Positions 46,801 to 58,853 of a DNA stretch of 64,000 nt are shown in pieces. The stretch lies in NCBI GenBank assembly GCA_021234155.1, contig JAJEKV010000051.1, positions 8,948,105 through 9,012,104 on the forward strand, given 5' to 3'. A program made the position numbers and the translations under genes. How positions within the stretch are numbered: position 1 is the stretch's first letter; every line of letters starts with the position of its first letter. The DNA comes from Isoetes taiwanensis. Taxonomy: Eukaryota > Streptophyta > Lycopodiopsida > Isoetales > Isoetaceae. The notes under the pieces were generated by a model. It was not told the DNA's origin. It saw only the letters and a list, made by a program, of their open reading frames with translations, and did not search any database.

Positions 46801-47770
46801 TTTGGGATCGCTGGTGTCGCACTTGATCCGCATCTTGTCGGGCCAATTCAGGAGACCGCCAAGAACCCACGCCCACGCATGGTTCTTCCCCTATGCTTCC
46901 TCAAGGCATTCTCCACGCCCCCGTGTTCCCCGACTTCGATTGGCCTTTCCTTTTTGACCAAGGTCATGGATGGTCAGTGCAGGCCGGACACCACCTCAGA
47001 TCTCGACGGATCTCCTGTGGGATCCACGCTTTGTTCGCCGCCACATTGGGAAGAAGGTGCCACTCGACAACACCACCAATTGATCTACATTGCTAATGAG
47101 CGGGTTGGCAAACAAATATGCATGGATGCGCTTTCATGGTCTCAACACCTTCTTGCAAATGCCTCCACCTCACCCGATCCTTCCTCCCCATCTTCAAGCA
47201 GGATTTTATACCGCCCTCAAATGCATTTTGCTAAGCCTCCTAAATCGGCAAATTACCCCATTTTTCACTGCAATCCAAATGCCGCCGCTGCCTTTGGCCT
47301 TCGTGACTGCCTCCTCATGGAATGTCAAGACATTTTTTTCAGACGCCCACGCCGCTTTGAAGACATGGTACGCCTCGCTTTTATTGATGCCGATCCCGCC
47401 TTGGCCAAAACACACCTCAAGCTTTCAATCACGCCAAGATCTCATCAGCCAAGACGATATGGTGTCCGGCCCCACCCCCGTGAGGATCACTTTCGCAGAT
47501 GGCTTCCCCGCCTCCGGAACGCTTTCCTCCTCCTTCACTGGTGCTTGGTGGAGGTTAGTCCCGCGGCCTCCGGCAATAGACTATTCATGCATACGCATGC
47601 ACTGTGTCAAGCCTCAAGGATCCTCACCAACCACGCCCACATCTGGGCTGGGCTCCACGTACACTGGCGCAGCAGCATTCACGCAAATAAAGCCTGGCCG
47701 TTGAACAAGAGGTGGCTTGGCTGCATAAAGCACGTCTGGGTCACCGCCTGGCCAGCGATTCCCTAGGCAC
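43870..47770 (+). pseudogene. Additional coding-like region downstream of Gypsy integrase
   Basis: About 3.9 kb on the plus strand behaves like one long, badly frameshifted coding region. The parts in order are: a leader with Ser/Phe/Leu-rich frames (44,286-44,760); a segment with RVDGTTISLTQHLISEVFHIP at about 44,870-44,935; a Pro-rich segment (45,250-45,570); a likely coiled coil (LQDKHEALLRAHADLKSTQA) at about 45,650-45,730; then a segment with VFPDFDWPFLFDQGHGWSVQ near 46,920. I do not recognise the protein. The DGTTISLT...IS-x-VF-x-IP phrase recalls plant-mobile-domain-like accessory ORFs of some large Gypsy elements. That is inference. It could also be a second, nested element. Confidence 0.45.
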
Positions 47771-48133
47771 TTCAAGAGGCACCGCCAACATTCCTCAGAA
47801 CGCCTCCTTCCGTGACGGCACCCCAGATCACCAGAGTGTCTATATCGGGCCCAAGGCCATTGTACTATATATATGAGTAGAGTTAGCACATAAGTTTTAG
47901 ATGAGTTTTGAGTCTTGTCTCCTTCAGCTTTCTCTATTAAGAGCTCATGTATTTTCATCATTGATATCAAGGAAGCTTTTCATCTTTCTCTCATTTGTTC
48001 CCTGCTTTTTCTTTTTTTTCTCTTCTTGCAAATCCCAAGGACATAGTCCCCCCTGACTCCCCCGCTGCTAGATCCACGGGTCCTCACTGCAGGGTCAGTT
48101 TCCCAGAGTTCCCCCAACCCGCACCCCAAACAA
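47771..48133 (+). other. Probable Gypsy 3' terminal region (LTR-like)
   Basis: A TATA-like CTATATATATGAG near 47,866 is followed by a T/C-rich leader and then by the first coding-like bases of the recombinase-like pseudogene at about 48,134. The position suggests part of the 3' LTR of the Gypsy element. No second LTR is available in the window for comparison and no clean TG...CA ends were found. Confidence 0.35.
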
Positions 48134-50113
48134 AGACTATATCAAGGATATTGAGAATATGCCAGGAATTTTTTTACCTGATGATAGTAACAAAGAAAAT
48201 AATCCTGGAATCAGTAATAAAGCTCGAAAATCTGATAAGGAGGTAGCGGTTCTTGATTTAAATGAAGCATTAGTGAATGAAGTGAGGTCTCACCGAGGAA
48301 ATTTGATAAAATCGAAAGGGCCGTAATTAGATTTGATCTGGGAGAGTGAAAAGTATTGCGCTTTGACAAGAAGATAGAGGAGTTGGATTTTCGATTGCAA
48401 GAACACTAGAACCATTCATATTGCAAGTCTGCAAGATAAAAGGAGGCCTTTATCCAACTGAAACATAAGTTTATTATTCTATTATCATTCTGTTGTTATT
48501 ATTTTTAATTCATTCCTTTTTATTAATTTCTTTTATTTATTTATGATAGATTGCGTGACATTTCTAGAAAATTTGAGCTATAATAAGGAGGGCTCAAGAA
48601 GTGAGGGTTGGGATAACTGAATTGAAGAAGTACCTTTTGACATGAGACACAAATTCTATATTTTCTAATGCTAGAAATGCTTGTGTAGCTTCTATGAAAA
48701 GGTCTAGATTGACACCGTGTGTGCGAAAAAGAGGAAGAAAATAGATGAAGTGTGTTTCAGTAATGAGCTAGCTCTGCTATGTGATATTGAACATTCAATC
48801 TTTAGTAATAGAGGGCTGCAAAGGATATTCATCTATTATTGCGTCTTACTTTGTGATCGAGGTAGAGATGAGCTATATAAACTTGTGGTGAGTGACTTTC
48901 AGGTCTTGGTTATTGAGGGCAAAGAGTGTCTTGAATATGGTGAGCGTATAAGTAAGAACTATGATGTTTCTACTTAAGAAGTACCGTGAAGAATCTTTTA
49001 GATTATCTCAGGCAATGCTTTGAAGATGACGAGTATTGGTCTTGTGAGGCATCTTCCATTCTTATGGAGCAGATGGACAGGGATCTAATTTTGTCTTTAT
49101 GCAGTGTATCAACTCTCCTAAAGGCCTTGTAAGTTTCTGATTCAGTTAAATATTAGTTTTAAATAATTTGGTTTTCTAATTTAGTGTGTTTGATTTGTAG
49201 GTGGTGGTACAATAAGAAACACAAATAAGTAGTGCTAGGCTTTAGCTCTTGGATGAAATACATGTTGAGGACAATTGGTGTAGAAGGAAAATTCTCCGTA
49301 ACCGGGCAGACTTCAAAAAGTTAGTCATCTTGCATCGCAGCACGTTCCCATTGATGTTGGGATGAACATCACCGGGTCATAGGGATCCCGGTCGTATAAA
49401 AGGTATTTTAGTGGTTTAATTTTTTTCTGTTAGTAGTTAGTAGTAGTTCTAATTGTTGTTTGTTGCTATTATTAATTGATTAGTTGTTTGCAGGTATGAC
49501 AAAACATCTGATATTATGTCTAAAGCTGCAATGTCAATCATTGAACAGCCATTCAACGCAAACAGATCATGTAGAATGTTCAATGATGATTATAATGAAG
49601 AATTGGCTGCGTATGATGCGAGACAAAATGCTGGAAGTTTCAATGTGTTAGATTGTCATTCGGTTGTTTCTAATCATACCACGTGCAATTTTAATTTGTT
49701 AGTTTCTTTTCTAGTTTCTTTTTGTTTGTAGTTTATCGTTGTAGAATGTTTCAGGTGATGGTGTTCAACAGGATGTTGTTTTGGATACAAATGTGAATGT
49801 GGGTAAAGATGCCGCTTTGAACTTGGCTCCAAAGAGTGTGGAGTTGGCAAGCAATAGATGTGCAAAAGAAAATCAGCATATTGTCACTGGACCTGTTGCA
49901 GAACTTGATGATCCATTTTAAGATACAGTATCTCTTGAAGAGATTGCTGGTGACAATCAACGCTTGAGGAAGGCTTTTAACTTGAGCCTTGATGTTGGCA
50001 CCACTAACATTTCAGGTGGCATTTTCAACAGTTGTATTATCCTTCCTGGTGATGGCAGGTTGAACATTGCAGAAATTGTGAAACAAATTAGTGGAAGTGG
50101 CAGTGGTACTTGA
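48134..50113 (+). pseudogene. Tyrosine-recombinase-like (Crypton/DUF3504-type) pseudogene, copy 2
   Basis: This is the same gene as at 1-1,778, with about 200 bp more at its 5' side. The segment 48,134-48,409 encodes an acidic/polar stretch (MPGIFLPDDSNKENNPGIS...LDLNEALVNEVRSHRG) that ends at the same TAG. Later exons: about 48,557-49,130, about 49,201-49,402, 49,494 to about 49,683, and 49,755-50,113. Exons 2-3 are more damaged than in copy 1, typically where copy 1 has CAG or CTG (for example TACCGTGAAG against TACCAGGAAG). The region from 49,400 on is nearly identical to copy 1. The shared internal stop corresponding to 1584 is present. Catalytic-type motifs are clearer in copy 1. Confidence 0.6.
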
Positions 50114-50911
50114 ACTGAAGTTTGAAAGAAGTTGATTTTGTAAACTCTAGCTGAAACATATGGCTAGAAGTTCTAGTTTTTTGTCTGTAAACTGTGGCTA
50201 GAAGTATTAGTTTGGGTGTAAACCTTTTTTTGATTTGATTCAAAGCTGAATACAAAAGCTTTCACTGTAATGGTAATGTTCTTACCTTGGATTTTACTGT
50301 TTTTACTAATGTGTAATATTTTAACTGTGCAAATCTAACCTTTTTACCCTATATTCCGAGTTTGTTACTCTATATTCTACAATGATTTTAGTGTGCATGG
50401 TTAAAAAAAAATGTAGACTTCATAAATATTTGATGACAATGACAACTTTAGGCAACTTTCAGGAAAAGAAAGTGTGCCACATGTAAGCCCCCTATTCGAT
50501 ATAGGAGCAGAATTACACATAAGCAACATTCACATCAAAATATATCATTCTGTCTCAATTTTAACGTCCCAAAGACCTAGAAATTCATATTGGTCATTGA
50601 AAGAGATTAAAAGAACCTTATTGGCCTCCATAATACTTTTGCTAAAAATTATAGAATATTTACATACCTATAGATAATCTTCCTCCTATTTATTATTCAT
50701 TGTTGGAACCTTTCAGCTTAATGAGTGGTCTCAACAATCATACTTTTGCAATCAAATATACTTTTGGGGTACCCCTTATGGCCCTTGCCGTATACTTTTT
50801 CTCGAGGCATATGCGAACAAATAGGCCAAATCCAACTCGCACTTGAATGAGGCAAAACCATGAGGCAAAACTTTTGCAGCAAGATAAACCCAATCTGCAG
50901 ATCAGCAAGTG
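50114..50911. other. Intergenic, convergent 3' ends (copy 2)
   Basis: Same spacer as 1,779-2,576 with a handful of single-base differences. Nothing genic is seen. Confidence 0.5.
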
Positions 50912-53900
50912 CTAATTGCTGCCCTTTTGAATCTTCTTCTTTGAAGAGCTTAATGTATTGTTGGTGGTGTCATTTTGCATTCTTTTAAGCGAATCTAGAA
51001 GGGGAACCTTTGAGGCGGTGCCATTACTCTGTGGCGCTGACTTGGCGAAAGGGTTGCTTGTTTTGGCAAATGGATTGCTTGCCTTTGTTATATTTGTTGC
51101 ATTTGTCAACTTTTTCTGATTTCTGACGTCGCCATCCACAGGTTGTAAACTATCATGTTCCTTTGTTGGGCGCAATGTGCATCTTGGAGCTTCCTTGTTA
51201 TTGACTTGCATTGCTGCGGTAGATTCATGAGCAGCCCTTGTCTCTGCAGGCACTCTATGCATCTTTTCTGAGCTGCTTTGTGGTGATGGTTCTGTCAAAG
51301 GATTGGCCCTAAGTTCCTTATCTATGCCAGACCATCTTGGTGCTGCATTTGCACTCTGTACATTGTTCAAGACAACTTTGGAATTTCTCTGCTGCATCCT
51401 TGCCTGAAAAGATTCACAAGCAGTTATAGACCAGGAATGGATACAGCTGAAAAATCAGATGAACTCTATCTGAAGTAATGTCTTTATGATTCACCTCAAG
51501 GACTCCGTTGAGACGTTCAGCCAACACTGGAAGACGCATTGCATTGACAAGCCTAATAGCACCTTCTAATGATTTATGAAGTGATAGCGATCTCGCTAGC
51601 TCCATTGCTCTCATAAGTTTATCTCCTGCAAACAAAATTAAAGTTCGTAAAAAGGGCATGGATTCAAAGACATGTTAAAGTTAAACCTTTGCATGCTACT
51701 GCAATAAGGCGTAAAAGGTCACGGTCAAGCTCAGCCTTCACTTCCAAAACTCTATCATCTGCTTTATCAACTTCTTGCCCTTCAGTAGCAGCCTCCTTGG
51801 CCTTAGCCTGCGCCTGAAAAGGGAAAAGCTAAGGATGAGATACTGTTTCTGAGTAACATGTGCCAACTTAAACTCTAATTTTGAAACTTACTCGATCCAG
51901 AAGCATAGCATTGCGAAGTGAGCCACTTTCTAAGTCATCTGCTCCTAAGTCAGAATGTAGTGAAGGCAAAGCCATATTGATAATACTTAAGACAGGTCTT
52001 GGAAAAGCCTGATCAGTCCATATGAAAATTAAATACATATACATGCAACTTAAATAAAAAGCAGCTTCAGTACCTGTGGTTCAACTTCTGGATATTTGCA
52101 TATCACACAGAATATCTGGTTGTCACCAGTCCCACCATCCAATAATTTTCGAATCTTTCTTTCTTCTTTTCTCGCACTGACAATGACATTATATCAAATT
52201 GCCAACCTCAAGCATGCCCAGAACATGATTAATTAAGAATGTACCTGAAAACTGGTATCCAGCATCCATCAAAATCGGGACAGTACATCCGAAGCAATCC
52301 CTGGTAAGATTACAAGGTCATCGTACATGAATCCAACAAATAGATAGTTTTTTTCCGTGAACATGAGATAACCACTTTATCCAACAAATGGTTAGTTTTT
52401 TGCCTTGACTCTTGAGCAAGGAGAAGCATAATACCTGGGAGTCATAAGCCGCTAAAAATCCAGATTCGCTGAAACCAACCCAAGAGAGCCTGGCACCAGG
52501 ACTAAGAGGAAGGCGGCCTCTTAGCTGACATTTTTTTTCTGGGACATTTAGAATCATGAAATCTATGACCTGGATCAAATCTCTTAACAGATTAGAAACT
52601 CTCCAAAATATAGCGCTTAATATTGTAGACAAGCATAACCATGAAAAGTCTACCTGGCCCCCATTTATAAATGGAATAGATGCATGGAAAACTAGCGCAA
52701 GCAGATGTAAGTGTCCAGTCATTGACACGATAGGACCAGGAAGTGACATTACAAACTTCTGCAAGAAAGATGCAAGATGAGCATCTTAAGATAATCCTCC
52801 CTGATATATATGTAATTGATGCATACTTTCATCTTATAACCAGTAAGATATTAACCTGCAATCCACCTTCGGAAAATAAGCGGAGCAGATTATGACTTGT
52901 AGACACGGCTGACCAACCAACACCAATCGCAACAGCTTGAGCCTCCTCACCAATAGGAAGGCGCATCGACCACTGCATAAAATCAAGTTACATATTCCAA
53001 TATTATCAATTTAGATACTCCATGAAAAACTCAAAAACGTTACTCCGAACCTCGCTATTTGAGGCCCAAGCATTGAAAGGACGATACATCAGAGTACTGG
53101 GGTTCTTCTCCCCCTTCTGTGGACTTGCTAATATGCATCCTTTCTCATTTAGAGCCCCCATTGTAAAACCAAAAAAATCTGTCATTGCTGGGACTCATTA
53201 CACCTCTACCTATATCATGAAATTCGACCTGCCAAGTTAAATGTCTTTATAAGTTGACAATGGTTTCAATTTGTTCAAGCCATAATCAATGATGCTGAGC
53301 TTACTTACATGAAAATAGCCATCATTCTCAGTGCTGCTTATGCTACCGAAGATTATATGCAAGGAACCGACGCTTCCCACTAACTTGTGCTGTACAGCCA
53401 GCCTGGAAAGGTTTCTGCAACATTGGGAGCTTTTGCATAGATGATATCTGATTTGTATCATATGAATCAATGTCCTGTCTCAAATTCTTCTGGCTTCGCT
53501 CTAAATCTTTTGACGGGGAGGAGTATTTATGTCTCCTCTTCAAAAGCTTCTTGCCCCTATTTGCAGCATCTATGTCTGCATCATTACTTTCAGACGCAGT
53601 GTCTTGACTTCCCAATGCAATTGAAACACCAATTTCATCTGATGCCTCATCGTCGCTGAACTTCAAAAGTTCCTCCCTATCCACTATATTAACAGTAGCA
53701 TTCAAAAGTGCAGATGGTGATGTCATATGTGATGGGATGGCAGACTCCCACACAGAAAATCTTCCTTCAACATCAATTATTGCCACCGCATTTCCCTTTG
53801 GCTTCCAAGCTAAACTACAGATTGGAGAGTCAAATTTCAAACGATCCAGGTCTTGTTTCTTCTCTGTATCCCAGAGCAACACCTGCCGGTCCTCTGCTGA

Positions 53901-54853
53901 AGTTGCAATATACTTCCCATTGGGTGACCATGCAAGAAAACTGACTGGGCTGGTGTGTCCTCCTTTTAAACTGTAAACCTTCCCCAGTATCTCTGTCGAG
54001 CATAACAACATCACTCTTAGACCCAGGTGCAGCAAGCATATTACCTTCCGGTTCCCATGCTATGTGATTCTTGCATGTAGACTTCACATCTATGCGTGGT
54101 GCACAATTCACAAGAGTGTGTAGCATTTTCCCTGATGCTATAAGCCAAAAGATAACAGTTCCATCTGTGTCAACTGATGCAAGATATTCATTTTTTGGGT
54201 CAAGGGCCATGCTCATTACAGGTGTTGCATGGCCTTTTAAAACCTTCACAATTGAATTATCAATGGTGCTAACCAGTCTTATTCCAGCATCATCACCAGC
54301 AGCAGCGAGAATTCCACCAGTTACGCTAAAAGCAATTGATCTGATTGGTAAAGTAAACCTGGTAACAGTGCTTTGAAATTCCCGCCTAGGAAATGGAACC
54401 TTTGTTAAATTCCAATACCCGAAAATTATTAATCTACCCACATTGTAATTTTAGGTAATATGTACAAAGAGGCTTTAAAGCAAGCAATAGATGGACAGTA
54501 GAAGCAGCCAGGTGCTAAGCATCTAACACTACGGGAATAAGATCTAAAAATGATTTCAAAACAGAGTAGGAAGAAGAGATGCAAGGAAACGTACCAGGGT
54601 AGTCATAAAATTTGACAGAATGATCGATAGAACCGGTAGCAAGCAAAGTACCGAGAGGTGAGACTGCAAGGGTGGTTATAGGTCCGGTGTGAGAAGACGA
54701 AGATGCTACGACGGCAGAGGCAACAGAAGGGTCCCAAGTATGGATTAGCATGCGACAATCTGCACCCCCGGTGATCAAATGGCGACCTACGGTGTCCCAC
54801 GCTATACAGCACAGCCCTTCGCCATGTCCATCCCGCAGCTGAAGCCGTCCCAT
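50912..54853 (-). CDS. WDHD1: WDHD1/CTF4/AND-1 replisome adaptor, copy 2 (12 exons, frameshifted in assembly)
   Basis: Same gene as 2,577-6,524. Exons in gene order: 54595-54853, 53305-54385, 53051-53228, 52856-52972, 52654-52758, 52435-52569, 52245-52300, 52074-52176, 51892-52008, 51687-51813, 51495-51625, 50912-51403. Exon 1 has the full C-run and reads MGRLQLRDGHGEGLCCIAWD then LITGGADC without a break. Exon 5 (KFVMSLPGPIVSMTGH) is also intact here but broken in copy 1. Conversely, copy 2 loses bases at the start of exon 2, near 53,980, near 53,310-53,350 and in exon 8, and gains one in exon 3. A compensated shift alters about five residues in exon 12. Taking the better base at each site leaves one open gene. 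Genuine amino-acid differences from copy 1 cluster in exons 9-12. Confidence 0.9.
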
Positions 54854-55134
54854 TTCTCCCAACTCTGTCTACCTTATGGCGGGAAAATGTAGCCTTAAGA
54901 ATTACCTTTCATATACAGCATTTTCAAATTTCATCACCTAAATGGATTTGTGTTTTGCACTGACTATTTCGCAATATGCCCTAGTTTTTGGCCATATTTT
55001 AACAATGCCACCTTCAACTTCAATTCTTTATGAATGGGCGTAGTGTTGCATTCAAACAAGAACAGTAGAGTGATACTTCGCTATTGATTTTGATCTACTG
55101 AATTTCATTTTGCTCAAAAACTTATCGACTATGG

Positions 55135-55252
55135 TGTGTTAGTAATCTCATGCCCTATTTTCTTTTCATTTTATTGGGTCCCATAGACCAATTGGCCTCT
55201 GTGGACGATAAAAGTCAAGTCTATTCTATTCTATTCTATTCTATTCTATTCT
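55135..55252 (+). mobile_element. 5'-truncated LINE 3' end with TTCTA tail, copy 2
   Basis: Same insertion as 6,805-6,923, with the TCTAT array at 55,220-55,251. Its presence in both copies shows that it predates their separation. Confidence 0.7.
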
Positions 55253-56569
55253 TTGCATTGCTTCATCTTTGGTTTTGTTGTTGTTATGAGAGCCGAATAT
55301 CCGCTCATGCTCACATTATTACTTATGTATTTTGATACTATTTAAATATTATGCGGCTTCAAACCTCTAGAGAAATGCCTAAAATGCCATAGTACTTTAC
55401 TATTCATGAAAGTCTATGGATTATATAAAATGCCTCTCGTAGGGCTTTTACGCCTGTAAGGATGAGGTGCGTGGCAAGGTGCAAGGGGAGCTCCAAAGGC
55501 AAATGAGTCCACGCCTCATGTAATGGCTCTATGATCCGAGGTAATTATTGAGGATAAGAATTTCCTTCGTCCAATTGAACCATAAAAAGAATTACTAGAA
55601 TTTTTTTGCCTTGATCTTTCAAAGCCGGTCTTTGGGTTCAAAGGAGTTAGCTTTTGACAAGAATACTTTCATAGTTTGAAAGTTTTCTCATGATTATTTA
55701 TGGTATGGCTCTCTCTCCCCCTAAAGCATATTCCCTTGCTTCAATCAAACAACGGCTATCAATGTCTAACTCGAAATCTTCATTCAATCGTGTTCCTAAT
55801 CACGCAATATTTCTTTTTCCATCCCAACCTCTATCTTGATTGCATCGAGCTATAAAACGATCAAAAAGACTAACCGCCTCACCCTGAGTCCTAGATTCCT
55901 TCACAATGACAAGTGTTCCCCCGACTTTTTGTCGATGCTAAGCAATTTCCGATTGCTTAAGAATACCCATGGACGATCCCCGCACTAGAATCCTTGCAAT
56001 GTAATATGGGGAGAGCTTCCCCCAGGAAATCATCCTTCACAATGGAAAGTACTCTTGGTTCTTTTCAGAATGATTCTACTATGACTTGCCATCAAAGTTA
56101 GGTTCGTATATTACTAGGACAATACTTACCATGCATAGTCATTGCCCCTTCATATATGAGCCTCCCTTATAGGGACCTTTTATGGAAAACTATCCAACTA
56201 CACATATAATGGGTCTTATCCATGAGCTAGTAAATGGCGTTTCTCATCAAACCCCTTATGCAACCATAATTTTAAATGTTCTAGTATAAGGACCCTTTGC
56301 CTTGTATCCAAAAACTCCATTGCTGTGTAATAGAGCGAAAGATTGACATTGTTGTGAAGAGTTTGATACATGATGGATTTCATTAAGCCCAACTTATCAA
56401 CATTTAAACTCTATACATTTTTTTAGCTTCCTAACAAGTTGATTTTATGCATTACCCGGTAGTTACATAAACTATAAAAATAGCCAACTTGGCAAACATA
56501 CCTATACCCAAACACTTTATTAAATGTGGGACAAAATACAACTAGTAGGAATCGGGTTTGTTCAACATC
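55253..56569. other. Uncharacterised sequence (copy 2 of 6,924-8,239)
   Basis: Matches copy 1 but with many small indels between 55,430 and 56,060. Several lie where copy 1 has CTG or CAG. No gene is seen. Confidence 0.4.
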
Positions 56570-57073
56570 AAATCACTCTTTTTTTTCATCTTGGATGTGG
56601 ACAGTCCCAAGCATAGTGTCCCTTGGCTTTGCAATTATAACAAGCTTCGGCCTCAATCAGTTTCACCTGCTTGCTCTCCTAGAGATCAGCATGACAAGTG
56701 TCGACATATCTTTTTAGCCTTTTAGAGGTGGTACTTACTTGAACATCTACATTTGGAGATCTCTTAGATCTGCAATCTCCAGAAAAGCTATATCCAAGGC
56801 TTTCTTTATAGGACCACCATGTGGTCCCAATGTTTCACTTCCATTCAAGATGGATTGAATCACCTCTTGATTCATCCCAGGGGTGGTGGTCGAGCTACCC
56901 ATTACTATCAAAATTTGAGCTAAAAGATCTACCATGTAGATCTCGCATTGTGTAGCTGTTTTCAACACATGAGTTATGACATCATGCAACTCCTTCACCC
57001 TGGTTTTAGTGGATGCAACTTTTTCCTTCAGGTGTATGATGTTTCGAGCCAAGGGGAGTGGTGTTATGCCCAA
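56570..57073 (-). pseudogene. Retrotransposon gag relic with CCHC zinc knuckle, copy 2
   Basis: Nearly identical to 8,240-8,743. The zinc knuckle CYNCKAKGHYAWDC lies at 56,601-56,642 on the minus strand. Confidence 0.6.
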
Positions 57074-58832
57074 ATGGTTTCATAAACCATTGATGTGGAT
57101 TTGCATGCATACCTATGTTTGGGGCATCAATATGTTTCAATGGTTAGAAGTTGAAATACAAATTGGCCACAAAGTTTGGTTGTGTGTTTACCTAGGTGCG
57201 CAATCAATAGTAGCTGACGTGTTGCCTTAGGGATATTTGAAATAATGCTTGAATGGATGTAGGGATTAAAAAATGTTCCTTAAAGGAATAAGTTTAACTT
57301 TTAATGGTTTAAACATCTTATGGTAAGAAGATGAGCACCCAAAAGGCAATGGCTACCTAAACAAGGAGCTAAGGATTAGAGTTTTAGGGTGGAGAGTCAA
57401 TTAAAGGGAAAGAATGAAAATTAATTCTGGCCGGTGAAATTTGGGTGCCAAATTCTGGTGGAGGTTTGAGTTCCTCAATTCAAAGTGTAGGTTGAGTCCC
57501 AACTACAGTAAGCCTTATGTCCTATGTGGACAAGAGGGTTTGTCTAAGTAAGAGTTATGTAAAGGACTCCTAAATATCTAGCATAATAATAGGGGATTTC
57601 CTTTGTATTTTGTACGCTTTTTTTTCAATGGTTTACATATGTTTAATGGCCATATTTCATGGGACATACTAATATATACAAGAAATTTATCGCAATGGCC
57701 AAGGCCGCTGTGAGCATTTCTCTTACCAATGAAACCTGTGGGGTTGAACCTATTATTAACATCTAACATTTGATAATTCAATGCTTAGGAAATTGGGTGC
57801 AACATTATACAATCTAAGTTCATGTTGTTATACCTTTTAAGTTCCAGCTAATCCATTGTTGTCAACTCAAATTATGCATTTGGAACAGTGCTAGCTATGG
57901 GATGGACCTATTGTTATCAACTCAAATTGTGGATTTGGAACAACGCTAGAGACTCTCAAAATGGAAGATATCTAGTGTGGAAGACATCTGAAGTGTGGAC
58001 TTCCATTTCTTTTGAGATCCTTGAATATATGAAAATCTAGTTTGAAATACAAACCAAACAAAAACAAAACAAAAGGAAATATGACTTTAATACGAGACAA
58101 CTGGATAATAAAATAACCTTTTCATTATTAAAATGCCTTTTGATGGCGTCCAGACTCTATTAGTAAACAAGATACTAACGCATCAGTGTGTTGCCCATTG
58201 GCAGACCCATTTATGTGTCCGTCGTCCATACCATTATAATCACCTTGCAAGTGGCAATAATCAATCTTATACGTCATTTTTCATTCATTATGATCACCGT
58301 GTAAGAGTAAACATCGATCTTATATATCATTTTTCACTTGTAAATGTAGTTCCGATTAAACACAACATATCATGCTATTTCTTTTATAATGATGGATGCA
58401 TTAAGTGTAGATAATTGGATCTCCAGCTAATGAAAAGAAGTTCATTTAAAACCTCATATCTACATCAACTTCCCAAAGTCTACTGCAAGTTGATGCCTTC
58501 GGAACATATATTGGTGCCTTTGTATCCTTGACCTTAGCTCCCATATTGTATGTGTCAGACACCATTAAAGTACATATTACTTTTATGTATGAATCTCCTT
58601 CAAATAGTGGAACTAGAAATCTTGTCATACCTGATCCAATGGTTTTTCACCTGTCAAATGGATATGCCTTGCAAATTTTGTTTCCAAAATATTAGAATCA
58701 GGAATAATCCTTGATAAATGTAGATCACATCAGTTCCAGAAAGAAAAAAAAAAAAAAAAAAAAAAAAAAAAGAATTTGTTCATGCTGTGCATCAAATTGT
58801 TCAATCCCTCTTCATGGTGATGTATCAAACAG
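57074..58832. other. Non-coding stretch upstream of L1 (copy 2)
   Basis: Matches 8,744-10,487, including the 54-bp tandem pair (about 57,852-57,959) and an A-run at 58,744-58,771. No gene is seen. Confidence 0.5.
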
Positions 58833-58853
58833 TTCAATTTCTCTTTCTATGTA
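58833..58853 (+). repeat. Target-site duplication, 3' side of L1, copy 2
   Basis: Contains TTCAATTTCTCTTTCTATGT plus a further A, directly before the oligo-T that is the minus-strand poly(A) tail. It matches 16,916-16,936 with one mismatch, one base more than copy 1 shows. Confidence 0.8.

Noticed and set aside
47771..48133. A defined 3' LTR of the Gypsy element
   Set aside because: There is no second copy for comparison, no clear TG/CA termini and no TSD. It is kept only as a low-confidence LTR-like region.
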